Both the position numbers and the translations under genes were made by a program. A stretch of 64,000 nucleotides of DNA from Pseudisothecium myosuroides (lineage: Eukaryota > Streptophyta > Bryopsida > Hypnales > Lembophyllaceae): contig OX637288.1 of NCBI GenBank assembly GCA_951799445.1, positions 31,661,288 to 31,725,287 of the forward strand. Direction: 5' to 3'. Numbering within the stretch: the first letter of the stretch is position 1; every line of letters starts with the position of its first letter. Below, one piece after another: positions 33,186 to 46,008 of this stretch. The notes under the pieces were generated by a model. The model saw nothing but the letters and a program-made list of their open reading frames with translations. It was not told the origin of the DNA and did no database searches.

Positions 33186-35359
33186 CGTACAAATTCAATC
33201 TAAGGTACATTAGTTCCATAAAGAATTGGACTTACTTTTCTCTTTGATGTTTAGTGTTATCTACAGATTTTTTATTTTAAAATGCTATATGTCTTAGCCC
33301 TCAATGAACTATAGTTTTGCCACCTATGTTTAGTTGTTGTTACTATCTATTGTTTTTACCGTCATGTTGATTTGCCATCATGAGCTGAAACACAATAACT
33401 GAATTTATAACAAAAGTTGAAGCCTCATTTGAGCTGAGGAAGTCAATTTTTTTCAAAGAACAAGCAAGGGCAACTTTATTTCAATGCCCAACATCAGAAA
33501 ACATTTGTGATTTGAAGCAAAAATGATGGACAACTTTTAGTGAGGGTTATGAAAACATTGATTCCTACCACTCTTTTGATTTGGGTCCATAAGTTGAATT
33601 GAAGGCTAAGTTGAATTGAAGGTTTCAAATCACAAGCAAATTATTGGAAATGAAAAGACAACTTGACTATCAACATTTTCATAGTTAAATATGTTTGAAA
33701 AAAGTTAATTTACAATGCTCAAATGAGGTCTAAAGTTCTATTATGAACGTTATCACTTCAATTGTAAACTTGACTATGAGCTCCCATATATTCTAATTAT
33801 GTATCCCACATGCATTGTTGTAAATACTATTGCCCTAGTTGAATAAAGCGTTCTTTCTTTCCACATTTCAAACTTTTGATTAGTTTGTGAAACTATGTAA
33901 AATACCAATAGTCTAAATTATTTGCACAACCTTTATTGTTTTACATTGTACTTAGGTATGCCAAGTAACTTTCATGTGTAGTATTTATTATCGTTGTTAC
34001 ATTGATGGAAAAGTCCTTCAAGTGATGTGGAGGTCCACCGAGAAGCACTATACTCAGCAACCATTCTCTACCCCGCAATTAAACTTTTTCATCCTATTTG
34101 TGATGAGGTTTGTAAGACTAGTTCTATATAATAGTTGTCTTCATAGCCTTGGATACATTGATGAGGGAATTCTTGAAGAAAGTAACGTTACAAAATGAAG
34201 GGCTCCAAGATCAAAAACCAATCTTTGCTCTTGTTATTCTGTTGAAAACAAAGAATAATAACTATATATTGTGAATACATCTAATTCAATTCTATAAACT
34301 TTTGCAACCCAAATTGCTTCATAGTAGCAATTTAATGCTCAAAATTACAAGGTCAAATTTTCAACGCACCTAAATTTGTCTATAGTTGCCAGAAAACATT
34401 AAAATAATTAAAACCCTTCCATCCTACTTCGATTCCCATTTTACACCAAACATTTCTTGTATTTCACTAAATGCTATGTTTTATTTAATTGATTGGCTGT
34501 ATAAACCCTCTTATCTTTGAAGTTCTCAAGATTATTGTGTGTTGATAAATTGTTCTTAAAATTTGGCCTCTAATATACTTATATGTCATTCTAAAACATT
34601 GTGAAAACTTCATATTGTAGTTGTACATACATTGAGAATTTTAAGTATGTAACCATGTACTAAATAACCTACAAGAACATTCTTAAATTTTGCTAATTTT
34701 TTTATTTATTAGACATAATAATTTGCAAATTGGAACAATGAATCACAATGAAACTTTACACGCATGCATTGTAGTAAGAATACAATCTATTTCAATAGTA
34801 AAGTTTACAATGGATTGATCATTTGGGAACAAGGCATGATTGTCAAACCATTGGGCTTCCATACTAACAAAAGAGCTTGGATGTTTAAATATTACATATG
34901 TAGATGAAAAAAATCTTATTTTTATTCTTTGAAAATACATGATAACTACAGTATTAACATTGTATTAAGGAGGTAATTTATTTATTTATTTTTTGTTTTT
35001 TATGGGTTGGTCCTATATATTATATAAAGGGAGAACCAATATTTTCTTTTATAGAGGATTATTGAATTTTGAAACTATTATAATGAATATCCACAATATA
35101 TTAAAGAAAGTTTTCTTTATGGATTACTTTCCAAGTTACTTTACTTGTGTAATTTTTGAAATATATATATTTTTGAAATATATATGTATTTTTGAAAAAT
35201 ATATATCTTGGGGGTTTGAGCAAAACTTCATCCAAAAGAAAAAATATATATATTTTGAAAATATCTTCAAAATATCTTTTTCCTTTTACATTGTATGAAA
35301 TTGAACGTTTGCTTCAAAATCTTGAGATTATATCATTCATTTTTGGATGAATATATACA
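33186..35359. other. AT-rich intergenic DNA, no gene seen
   Basis: No recognisable gene. 34980-35280 is extremely AT-rich, with repeated ATATATAT and TTTTGAAATATATA runs. The plus-strand open frame 34993-35298 is a low-complexity Phe/Ile/Tyr-rich read-through of that tract. Confidence 0.5.
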
Positions 35360-36240
35360 TTAAACCCTAAGAGGTCTTTTATCATTAAAATCTACTAAAA
35401 ACTGCCATTTCTATTGCAAAGTGAAAAAACATTGAAAATTGTTTCATTTGCATATCTATCTATAGGGGCTTACACTAGACTAGTATAAGAATGTGTGGAA
35501 GAAATTTCAAAAACTTTGACTGCTTTTAGATTGCAAGATGTTTGCATTTAAAGTGTACAAAATGGATCTGTTTTGCATCTTGCATGACTAGATTTTAAGA
35601 CTTTGAATGTTTTTTAACTTTAAATTTTTGCATGACACATGCTAATTTTATAATTTTTATATTGAAAAATTAAATTGAGAGTTTAGAAAAAAATTCAAAA
35701 AACAAGCACTTGTTTTTACATCTTAAAGAAATTGTTAAGTAGAAATAGGTCCAAGATAGAGGGAAAAAATAGATTGTTACTAGCTCTATGATGGAATTCA
35801 AACACACTAATCCCAATGGTAAGATTGTTCTACCAAACAAAGAAACCCCTGTGGAACCTTCTTTTAGAAAAATTGTGAGGATTAAATTCAAAAACAAATC
35901 CAATATATGTATTTTTTCTATGATTGCTCAAAAAACAAGATGCTCCATAACTTTCACATCAGTAATCCAAATAGAATGAATCAAAGCTCTCTATATAATA
36001 AAAATATAATCTTTAATTTGACAATAAAAAATCGAATTTTTATTTCAAATTTTTTATTTGCTACCCAATAAGGCAATAAACTCCATTTTGCGCTTAGGGT
36101 AACACAACTTTTGCTCCCAAGCACCAATTGAAATGAAATTTATATTCCCCAATAGCTAATGTCTTTTTTCTATCTTAAAAAAAAGTTTCAAAAAATTACG
36201 CTAAAAATTGAGATCCTAGGAACGTACCCAAACTTTCATT
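35360..36240 (+). repeat. Dispersed repeat R3, copy 1
   Basis: Matches 49440-50180 in reverse orientation. Paired blocks: TTTGCTCCCAAGCACCAATT (about 36110) with the mirror at about 49545; a CACACTAATCCCAATG block (about 35800) with CATTGGGATTATTGTG at about 49856; and AAATTTCAAAAACTTT at about 35500 with its mirror at about 50130. No coding frame is conserved. Likely an old non-autonomous transposon of roughly 1 kb. Confidence 0.65.
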
Positions 36241-36497
36241 TGCCTTCCTAAGGAGACTGACAATGATCTCTAGGGATGAATGGATGAATAAATGAGTTTT
36301 CACCTATATTTTTATATTTCATCCTTGTCCGCGGATGTTAATAGCATCATCTCTCCAACAATGATAACTTTCTACATTCATGTGCTCAAAATAGATGAAA
36401 TAAGATATCGAGTACCACACAAGGGACCTAATTCAAAAAGATTATTTGGGCGAGCAATATGGGGGTGATGACAAGTTGGAGAGAACAATCACAACAC

Positions 36498-36814
36498 TAA
36501 GGTAGGAGGTCCTGAAATTGCTCATTTAAGAGCTGAAAGTGAATTTTGGAGAGGTGAAACGCCTCAAAATATTTTTCAGTGAATTTTCCTTGAAAGGCAA
36601 GAGGAATTGGCATCTAATCCAAGTTGTTTCATATTTTTTGGAACTTTCTATAATTAGTTACAAATTTTTGAAGTTGGAAAAAAGTGGTCATTTGTGGTCA
36701 TCAAAAGCGACCACCTCCTGAAATGTGCATAGGTGGTACATTGAAGAAAGCAAAATGTACCTCTGAGTCATGTTCGCTTTTAAAGCCCGCTCCATTTTAC
36801 AGCCTCCTACCTTA
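36498..36814. mobile_element. MITE of the TA-AGGTRG family, copy 2
   Basis: Starts TAAGGTAGGAGGTC and ends CAGCCTCCTACCTTA, about 317 bases, with TA at both edges. The interior is not obviously related to the other copies, so the group shares termini more than internal sequence. The short open frame 36539-36721 inside is not meaningful. Confidence 0.7.
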
Positions 36815-37530
36815 TGGTATCCCAACAACATAAACAACACACTGGTAATGTAAATCCAAAACTTTGCTGATTCAAAAAGGGACTGCTAAGATCAATTTTA
36901 CATGTTGAGGGGCCAATAAAATTAAAAAAAAACAAAAAACAAAAAACTGCCAATCATATTGAGTAGATGTTCAACGGCATGGCAATATTTCAGACTGCTA
37001 CGGACCCCCAAAACCTTGATGTGAACTTCCCCTTGAATGAGCCCCAGCTGATAGCAACGTTGCCTCACTGCACAAGCTAAAACAATGTATAAAAAGTTGG
37101 AAATGTTGACAGGCACATGTATCTCATGATCCTCAAAAAGATGTTTTAAGTTCGATGGAAATTGTCCATGTGTTTCAAAAAAAAAAAAAAAAAAAAAAAA
37201 TGTTTCAAGTCCATGTGTTTCAAGAAAAAAGTTTCAAGTCCATGTGTTTCGGAAAAAAAAAGATGTTTCAAATTTGCATGATATGCGAATCGTGCACTGC
37301 ATAGGATTTGGATCCAGTTTGGTACTTTGTGTCCACTTGGACTATGCTGTACTGTACAGTACTTAAAATGTGTCATTCTTTCATCCAAAATATCATAAGA
37401 CCGTAGTTTAACCCTGGAAGGATGGGCCCATGACCACTGATTTCAAGCCTCACCTGTCATCACTATGTTTGCTGCCATTTTGCAACTAAATATGAATGAA
37501 AATTGTTAAAGTTATTTTCTTAGAGATGAT
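36815..37530. other. Spacer with A-tract and short reiterations
   Basis: Contains a pure A run at about 37176-37200 followed by reiterations of GTTTCAAGTCCATGTGTTTC (about 37145-37270). No gene. The minus-strand frame 37146-37388 is a read-through of this low-complexity DNA. Confidence 0.6.
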
Positions 37531-37577
37531 GGAAGTCATATATGGAAGTCATATATGGAAGTCATATATGGAAGTCA
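37531..37577 (+). repeat. 13-base tandem repeat
   Basis: The unit GGAAGTCATATAT is repeated about three and a half times, ending exactly where the next MITE begins. The GGAAGTC motif resembles the inner MITE terminus (GGTGGAAGTACC), so slippage beside the insertion is plausible. Confidence 0.85.
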
Positions 37578-37959
37578 TAAGGTGGAAGTACCTGTTTCTG
37601 ATAACTTGAGCATTTCAGCCTATACAATATGAGAATTTGTTGAGAAATTGAGCTCAATGTATGCAAACATAAGGGTGAGGAAGAATGCGAAAAAAAATAG
37701 AATTTTTTTCCCCCAAGAATGAATATTTACTCAATATAAATGTAGATTTTTCATTTGGATCCACTCCGGTTTCATAGATTCACTTATTACAGTTAGCTTT
37801 GGCACTTCTCCCTAAGCAAGGAAAGAAGAGAGATGAATGGACAAAAAGGTACAAACAAAGAATCTATTTCAATGAATTGTGCATCCAACCAATGTTGACA
37901 ATAGGTCACCTTATATAACCAGCATAGGGGGGTTATCATAAATGGGTACTTCCACCTTA
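37578..37959. mobile_element. MITE of the TA-AGGTRG family, copy 3
   Basis: Begins TAAGGTGGAAGTACCTGTTT and ends AATGGGTACTTCCACCTTA, giving inverted termini of about 26 bases with few mismatches and TA at both edges. Length about 382 bases, non-coding, AT-rich. Confidence 0.8.
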
Positions 37960-38094
37960 ATACAAGTCATAAAATTTTCAAAATTTTGGAGGAAAATTTG
38001 AAATTACTATGAACTTTTGAAGAAAAAAATGAAGAAAATTCATGTCAAATACAAAATATGTTAAAAAAATCTTAAAGTTTCACCATAGATGTAT

Positions 38095-38575
38095 GAAGTC
38101 ATCCAAACGGACACTTAGTGTCTGCAACAACAATACATGGTTAATATCAATCGATGTCAGAGTTGTTTTGAAAGAAAACCTCGGTTTTGACCTTCCGTCA
38201 AAGACAACCACTTAGAAGGCTGCGGTGAGTGGCTCTCCTTGAAGGAAGGCCCAAACCCAACTTTGTAAAAAATGAATTTTGATACCTTCTAATGTAATTG
38301 CTTGAAAGACAATCATAGCAAAGGTCAAATAGTTTGAATGTAAGACAAGTGCACCCCACTCAATAAGGACCCCTTGCCATGTCAACCCCGTGGACCAAAA
38401 AAGCACTAAAAGACAAGAGGAATTCCACCAATTATTGGTGACCGTAGAAGCAGGAGAATGACTTCCACCAATATCAGTGCATTCCACATTGTAGAAGGAA
38501 CACAACAATGTGGCAAGTGTACAAGATATTCCGGAATGTCATTGAAGAGCGGGTCCGATTTAATAAGAGGTTGGA
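38095..38575. repeat. Partial R2-like repeat and decayed sequence
   Basis: GGACACTTAGTGTCTGCAAC at about 38110 matches the end of R2 at about 60455-60475. To the right, minus-strand frames (38212-38508 and 38406-38654) read like decayed protein (FNDIPEYLVHLPHCCVPSTM) without any recognised domain. Probably transposon-derived. Confidence 0.4.
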
Positions 38576-39404
38576 GTGTAAGCTTATGTGTGAAGGCCCG
38601 AGAGGCCCAGAGTCTCCCAAGGAAAGAAAGGAATGTGGCCCGTAGCGTCTTCACCTGTTCCGCGTGCCAGAGTCCGTACTCCGCGAGGAGGGCAGCCTGC
38701 AGCCAGCGAGCGCCACCCTAGATTCCTCGAAGCCTAGATTCCTGGAATTGCAACAAGCAAGCAAGAATCATCAGGACCTGCAACTACTGGAAGTCGCCTA
38801 CTGCACTCTCGCCTCACCTCCCGTGCGCCAACTGAACACGCTTGCGCTCACCAACACGCAACCCACGCTTCCTTTCATCAGTTCGCCACTTCCCTCTGCT
38901 AAGACACTAGTACTGAACTTGACTGCAGGCGCCCCCAACTGCTCTTGCTTCTTCTTCACGGAGCTTCTCACCATTTCTTCTTCTGCTTCTTCTCCCTTGC
39001 GCACTCCAAAGAGCACGACGGACGTACAGATCTTCGCACACCAACCACGAAGTTAGCTAGTAAACCAACATGCTATATATGTATTGCTGCAGGAGTACGT
39101 AACCAACGAACTCACTGACCCCTGCTTTTGCTTTTGCCTGGAAGAGTCCTGACGTAGGCCACGAGTCCCACGCACACGCGGGGTGGATCCGGACTGCCTG
39201 CATTGGGTCTCAAACTCGCAACGCGCAGGGTGGATTCGGACTGCCTGCATTGGGTCTCAAACTCGCAACGCGCAGGGTGGATTCGGATTCCAAGAGAGGT
39301 TCAAGGCTAGGGAGCTGAGAATTCATGGCAGCGGCAGAGAGAAGGGGCAGGAGAGTGTGGTGAATTGGGGTTAAGTAGTTTGGGTGAATTGGGGACTGGG
39401 CGGG
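38576..39404 (+). promoter_or_regulatory. GC-rich 5' region of the CAT gene
   Basis: Composition rises sharply in GC and C-rich tracts from about 38640, consistent with promoter and leader of the transporter gene. It holds the 47-base tandem repeat at 39181-39288. Open frames here on both strands (such as 38664-39056) lack motifs. The transcription start cannot be set from the sequence. Confidence 0.45.
39181..39288 (+). repeat. 47-base tandem repeat, 2.3 units
   Basis: The unit starting GGGTGGATTCGGACTGCCTG and ending AACTCGCAACGCGCA occurs at 39181, 39228 and (partial) 39275 with one visible difference (GGATCC against GGATTC). It sits about 120-220 bases before the CAT start codon, so it would vary the leader or proximal promoter. 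Confidence 0.92.
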
Positions 39405-42400
39405 ATGACGAAGGCAAAGGAAGAGCAGGGGGCGTCGCGGCTATGGCGACGGAAGCAGGCGCATCCGACGCGGCCTCGCGGCGGGATTCAACTAGCGAAG
39501 CATCTGCGTATAGCGGAGCTTGTTTCGATAGGTTTGTGGTGGACTGTCGCTTGGCAATTTGTCGTGTAGCTAGATTGGAGCTTGTTTCGGTAGATTTGGC
39601 TCGTCTAGTACCGCTTGCCGAATTCGCGTGCGCTAGATTAGCGGTAATAGGATTTCGGGATTTGTTGGTGAGGAGATGGTTGTGGTTGTGGCTATGGCAG
39701 GGATCGGATCGACGATTGGCGCGGGCGTGTACGTGCTGGTGGGCACTGTGGCGAGGGAGCGCGCGGGTCCCGCGCTCACCGTGTCGTTCCTGATCGCCGG
39801 CGTCGCGGCCGCGCTCGCGGCGCTTTGCTACGCGGAGCTTTCGAGTCGGTGTCCGTCTGCTGGGAGTGCGTATCATTATGCGTACACTTGTGTCGGTGAA
39901 GGGTGGGCGCACTTTGCCATTCTTTTATAATAGTTTTTCCCTTCAAAGATTTCCACTTTTTTCAATGTTATTACTGGTGTGGAATTCTGATGTGTGGAAT
40001 TCTGGTGTTGGTTGATTGTTTGTACTTCGGGTGCAGAGTGGCGTGGATTATTGGGTGGGGGCTCATCCTGGAGTACACAGTGGGTGGCTCCACAGTCGCA
40101 CGCGGCATTGCCCCGAACTTGGTACTAATTTTTTTTCCACCCAGTGTTTGGTAGAGCGGCATTTGACTGGAATTTTTAATGGAAATACTCTGCGTCAGAG
40201 GAATCTTTACAGTCATTTGGTCAATACTGCCTTTTGAGGATTTGGGTTTTGCACTCCAATTTTCAAAGGAAAGTGTAAGCAATAGAAGCCTTCGGCACCG
40301 AGGGCTCTTGTTTTCTGGAGAGTTCACTGTTTGACAACCTCTGGAGAATTGTGTTTTTTTATGTCAATTTCCAATCAAAATTAAGTTCTGGAGGAGACTC
40401 TTTAGCTGCTTGTATTATTCATCATTGTACAACCTTGGTGAACTTTGGTTTTGCATTCTAATTTTTAATGGAAGTTCTTTGCATTGGAAGAAACTATAAA
40501 CCTTGATAAAGAGTATGACTTATTGACACATAATTTTTTAAACTACTTGAATGGAACTCAGGGACCAAGTTTTTTAGATTTTTCTTCTAGTTTTCATTTA
40601 GGTTGCTGACAGGCTGTGCACAACAGGGTGTTTTTGTCGGAGGAGAAGAGCACTTGCATTGGCTTCTGATCCGGAGACTCATTCCTGGGACAGAGATTAT
40701 TGTGGACCCCTGTGCTGCGTTTCTGGTGTTGATTGTCACGGCTCTCCTGTGCGTTGGCATTCGGGAGGTAATTATCAATATACTTCTTAATCGATATATA
40801 CTTTTCCCCTGTCTAGCAATTTGTGAATGTAAGATTCTTAGCCTTGAAAATTAACTGTTGTATGGGTGGGATTGGCAGAGTGCTCAAGTGCAAGCTGTGA
40901 TGGTTTGTCTCAACATACTGGTGCTGCTTTTCGTGGCGAGTGCTGGCTCCTATGCAGGCTTTAAAAACGGATGGAAAGGTTATGAACAGCCTGATGGGTG
41001 CGTTTAACCCACCCAAGTTGAACCACACGCCATTGCAGGCTCTAAATAACGAGGGCTACAAAATTAGGGTTTTCGTTTTCAGTTCGAAGTTTGGGATAGC
41101 TTACTTTGAAGTTTTTAATGTGTAACATCAAGAGTGGTTCCTTATTGAACAGGTACATGCCATACGGTATAAATGGAGTGTTAGGAGGTGCTGCCACTCT
41201 TTTCTTCGCTTATATTGGATTTGATACTGTTGCGAGCACTGCAGAGGAGGTACGTATTGATTTTCCATAAAACAAGCCCTTTTCTCTATTTCTTCTGATA
41301 CTAGATAAGTTAACCCCTGCAGGACCCAGAGTCTCACATGGGTCCTCATGTTTATTTCACCAGTTTTTAATAGGCCAGTTGAAGACTTCCTGTTGTCCAA
41401 TTTTATTTACTTATCAACCAGCACATAAGGATTACTGTCAAAATTGTGGCAAAGAGTATGCTGTTCGGCTCAAACAAGAGGTAGGCAGTAGCTACTATGC
41501 TCGACCATCACCGTTCTATTGGGATTAGACCAAGGAAACCCAGACTGTTCTCTTTGCTTACTCGCAAGCATTCAACATCCAATTGATGTTTGTATTCTTT
41601 CCGCCGAATGATGAAAGAGGCTGATTTTAAATGTTGGTTCACAGGTGAAAAACCCTCAGCGTGACCTTCCGCTTGGTATTGGATTGTCACTCTTCATTTG
41701 TGGAGGGCTCTACATATTGGTTTCTGGCGTCATTGTGGGCCTGATTCCGTACAACATGATGGATCCAGACACTCCCATGTCAACTGCCTTCTCGGAAAAC
41801 GGCATGCCCTGGGCCATGTAAACTCCTCAAACTCTTGCATTTCCATTGTCTTTTCTGTTGGTTTTTGAGTGACCTAGTGGCATTTATGGGCTTTAGGACG
41901 GATCACGTGAGAAATTCATAACACATTCTTAATAAATTCAAACGTCTTTAGAAAATTACGATTCCACTTCCCATGGCGTTGCATTCTATTTCTCCACTTC
42001 TGAAAGAATTGATATTTACTCAATCCTCCAACGGGGTCAGATTAGAAATTGTGATCACAATACGGTGGCTTACCTTAGTTACCATACGTGGATACCGAAA
42101 GTCAAGATTATGAGTCTGCTAGGAAGATATCGTTTGTCACATAGAACACCTGTTAGATATTTTTTTTAATCACGTAGTACATCTTTCATCATGCGAAACC
42201 AAAGTTTTCCAAGGGTTATGATATAGTGAATGCAAGGAAATAGAAGTCTTGGGCGGACAAATGACTAGTAAACTTTTCCAAACTGATGCCAAATGTTGTC
42301 AATTGTCTGTGACTGTCACTTGTCCTTCAGGTATATTGTTGCAGCGGGTGCTGTTGCCGCTTTAGCGACAACTCTCATGGGATCCTTGCTGCCTCAGGTT

Positions 42401-45400
42401 CGTTAAAGTGGCTTGGCATACAAGTTCGCAAATCCTTTATCATTTTTCTTAGTAGTTGCAGGTTCATATTGTTCTTGTTACTGATATCTACGAGTACTGT
42501 ACAAGATGGTCATGCCACATATATGAATCTTAAGATTTCGTATGTAAGAACAATGGTTGCTCCACTCGTTTGTATGCTACTTGGTTCCTGACTCTGCTCT
42601 TGGTGACCAGCCCAGAATTTTAATGGCCATGGCGCGTGACGGCTTGCTTCCGCCTTTCTTCTCCGCCGTTCACCCCAAGACTGCTGTGCCAGTCAATGGG
42701 ACTGTGCTGGCCGGCCTAGTTGCGGCAGTCATGACCTTTATGATGGACGTCGACCAACTTTCCGGTCTGGTAAGAATGTATTTCCGTTTTGATAATCCTC
42801 AATTTGGCAAACTTAGTTCAATCTGTAGTAGCATACGAAATGAAGTAGCCTTCAATAGTGTCTTCCAATGATTTTTCAATTAGTACGAGTCCTAATGTCG
42901 GTCTGTAGATGAAAACTTTGGGACGCGGTCCCTGGATTCTATCTAGGGACCCAATTCATAGCTTTCATGAGGGTATTTGATCAACTTTCCTGTCTGGTAA
43001 GAGTGACCTTCCTTTGTATTCCTCCCATTGGCACTCCTAGTTCAGTCTGTACGAGCATACAAATGAAGTAGGCTTTAAATAGTGTTTTCGAAACAATCAG
43101 GTAACCTTGATGCAAAGTTTGCATCCACAATAATAAATATGTCATCTTTACAGTGACGATCCAGAGTCTTTCTTAAGGTATTTTGTGACGTTGGAATTTC
43201 GTTTTTTAACCACTGGAAAAAAAAAATCCTGCTCCCAGGTGAGTGTCGGCACGTTGTCAGCGTTCACCATCGTGTCCATCTGCCTCCTCGTCCTCCGCTA
43301 CGTCCCTCCCTTGGACGGCACCCCGAAGACCCCCGTGCTTCCGGCGCGTACCCCCGAGGGTCTTCCCGTGGTCCCCAAGACCCCCCCGTCCAGGCCCATT
43401 TTCACCAGCCAGTACCCGATCTTCTCCCCTGTGCTCACCATCTTGTCCGAAGCCTCCTTGCACACCTTGCCTGAGCGAAGCATTGTGGGCGACATCTACG
43501 CGTCTTCCACAAGTAGTGTGGGCTCGACCTTGCAAGACGAGGCGCAGGACTTGGAGGGGGACTTGGAGGGGGACTTGGAGGAGGAGGAAGAGAACACAAC
43601 TGGTGTGGCGCAGTCCGACCTTCACAACCCGTTGTTGGTGCCTGAGCTTCAAACCGTTCTAACTGGTAGGGTTTCATTACCCTCTTTCGATTTGAAAAAA
43701 AATTGAATTACATTGCATTGCATTGCATTGAATTGAGTTCTTGAGAGAGTTTTGTTTTGGCAACCAGTTGGCGTGGAAAGAATTCCTCCTCACCCCTTGT
43801 TTTGGAAAGTGTGGCTTGGTTTGAACAAGTGGAATCTTCCTGAGCTTGAACCGTTATGAGGAGGCGTTGGATGTCTTAGTTGTAATTTGGTGTTGCCTGG
43901 TTTGATATGGTATGACTTTGCTTTAAATAAGTTCTTGAGTTAGCGTTGTTATCGAAAGGCGCCATGCCGCTCTTACTTGAGAGTGGTAGGCTCCCCCCAT
44001 TGCACCGACTGAACTGGGCACGCTGTAGTCGTGTACCGTCATTCTTGAGAGGTTTTGTGGAGCATTCTCTGGATTGACATGAAAAGGAATCCCTGTTGCA
44101 AAAGTTGAGCTCAATTTGGACAAGTTTGGTATCCCCAAACTAATGAATCGTTGTATGTTTGAGCTGTATTTTCGCTTGATTTTCTTCGACTTCGCATATG
44201 GCTGTGCCCTAAATAATTTGGCATTGTTATCGAACGGTGCCATGCTTCTCCCCATTGCACCAACTGAGTGGGCCCTTTCTAGTAATCTTTCATCATGGAT
44301 TGATGAAGGCGAGTATTAATTTTTCTCGTTGTTTTGGGTCCTTTTGTTTAGGAACAGAAGGTTCGGGTGCGGATCCAAGAAGGGAGGAAGCCAGGCGACA
44401 TGCAGCGGTCGTGGCCATCGCTGGGGTTTTGATGGGCGTCATACTTATCAGCCTTGCTACTGCAGCGACATCTCTTCCAGCGTACGTCTCCACAAACCAA
44501 ACATGTTTATTTTTAAATAGAATTTACACATACATATCTATTACACGGAGTATCATATTAAATATTTAGTGTCACAAAATTCTGTCACGTTCACTTATTT
44601 ATCCGGAAGTAAGATGGATGCAGTGGGGGAACTAACCAATCTTCAAGTCAGACCTCAATATTAGCAATTTCCACTCACCAAACTAGTTCAACTTGAAAAG
44701 AATTTACCTACTCGTATCTATCATATGAGTTACAGTGTCAGGAAATCATGTCACTGTTTGCAATCTTTTGAGAGGGGACTTTCTTCCTTTTGTTGTAAAG
44801 GAGACATATTCTTCCTTTTGTAATGGCATTGCAGGTTTTGCAACCAGGTGTACTGTTTAAATTGTGTACCTGGAATTCTGCCTTTTTTCATTTTTAGTAC
44901 CATTTCGACACCTGGCAGTTGGTAGCCGTTTTTCACGCTGGATAGAGTACACTGACCATTGTGATGGGATGCAATAATGCAGGCTGTTGCGGTGGGGCTT
45001 GGGCTCTTTAGGCATTCCTATATTTGTTGCTGCAACAACCGTCCTGTTCTTGATTGAACAAGATGAGTGGCAACATAAGTTTGGACAACCTGGAGGTCTG
45101 TAACTTGCATCTGAATTTCAATCTGCCTTTAGTTTTATCATAAATCCGTTGCACCTGATATGAAAAGAGTTGGAAGGTCTGGAAACTCGTCTTTCCTTGC
45201 ACCCTTAGAGAGACATAGATGGACTAGGTAATGACAAAGCATGCTAGGTTATGAAGAATAATCGCAAGGTGAGTACTTCCCAAGCCATGTTTGCGGCGAG
45301 GGACTTACTGACTTGCGGTTGTTCTTCATGACCTAGTCTGCTTTGCCCTTACCTGACATACCCTCAATCTGAACAAAGTTTGAACCGCTTCGTTGACTTG

Positions 45401-46008
45401 AAATCTTAAAATACTCAAAAAAAACAAAAAATTGCACACTCTATTGTTACAGCTCTCTACTGTTCGTGTGCGTACTTAATGCAATTATGCACATAGTTAA
45501 TGCCCATTTTTGGAACTCTAATATTATCACACTTAGCTTGACTTCTCTTTGCCAACCGCAACTTTTATTACTGTAGCATAACTTGAGATTATGTGTGACA
45601 ACCTGTTTTGTAATACGTATTGTTCATCTTCCCATCCATTATGCAGGTTTCCATTGCCCAGGGGTTCCTGCATTACCAATTGCAAGCATACTTGTGAACG
45701 TTTATCTGCTGGTCAATTTGGGGTACGTTTTTTCAATTCCTTTCGCAATCTATTTCTTTTCCTTGATGATTCGTTTCAACCATCTGTCTGCACTCTCTTG
45801 GGAAATTATTATTCTTTTGACAGGTGGGCAATCCATTACTCCTGGCAGGGTGGGCACATGGTTGCGAGTCTCTGTGTGGATGATTTTGGGACTGCTTGTG
45901 TACATCTGCTATGGCCTGAGCCATAGCCGGCTTGCCAAGGGATCACCATCGAAAGATGAGCAAGGAGATTATAAGAAGTTGTTGTCTTCTGTGGAGACTC
46001 CGGTTTAG
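39405..46008 (+). CDS. CAT: Cationic amino acid transporter, vacuolar CAT2-4-like
   Basis: Fourteen exons, all GT-AG with consistent phase: 39405-39531, 39701-39902, 40037-40121, 40627-40767, 40879-40997, 41153-41249, 41645-41817, 42331-42397, 42611-42769, 43239-43665, 44352-44481, 44983-45095, 45647-45722, 45849-46008; 2076 bases, 691 residues. APC-superfamily transporter; plant CAT2-4 relatives act at the tonoplast and move basic amino acids. Motifs: [18 protein letters not shown] (helix 1), [79 protein letters not shown], and the C-terminal [20 protein letters not shown] region. Exon 10 encodes a long Pro-rich then acidic cytosolic loop ([13 protein letters not shown]). The start [20 protein letters not shown] matches the family N-terminus. 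Slightly longer than the usual 620-640 residues because of that loop. Confidence 0.93.
42966..43105 (+). pseudogene. Vestigial duplicate of CAT exon 9 end
   Basis: Within intron 9, 42966-42996 resembles the last 30 bases of exon 9 (GATCAACTTTCCTGTCTG against GACCAACTTTCCGGTCTG), followed by the same GTAAGA donor and about 105 bases similar to the start of intron 9 (TTCAGTCTGTACGAGCATAC against TTCAATCTGTAGTAGCATAC). The copy lacks the front of the exon and is not needed for the reading frame. Confidence 0.8.
45226..45354. mobile_element. Hairpin mini-element, copy 2 (CAT intron 12)
   Basis: Left arm from AGGTAATGACAAAGCATGCT and right arm ending GTCTGCTTTGCCCTTACCT pair over about 49 bases around a loop of about 30 bases. 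It resembles the hairpin at 15334-15451 in arm sequence (GGACTAGGTAAT, CAAAGCA, AATAATCGC). It lies in an intron of the transporter gene, so it is transcribed in the primary RNA. Confidence 0.7.

Noticed and set aside
34993..35298. 101-codon plus-strand frame rich in Phe, Ile and Tyr
   Set aside because: Read-through of an extremely AT-rich repeat tract.
39307..39912. 201-codon minus-strand open frame
   Set aside because: Antisense to CAT exons 1 and 2; composition follows the GC-rich exons.
43243..43662. Overlapping open frames on both strands in CAT exon 10
   Set aside because: Shadows of the Pro-rich/acidic exon; only one frame continues the transporter with correct splice phases.
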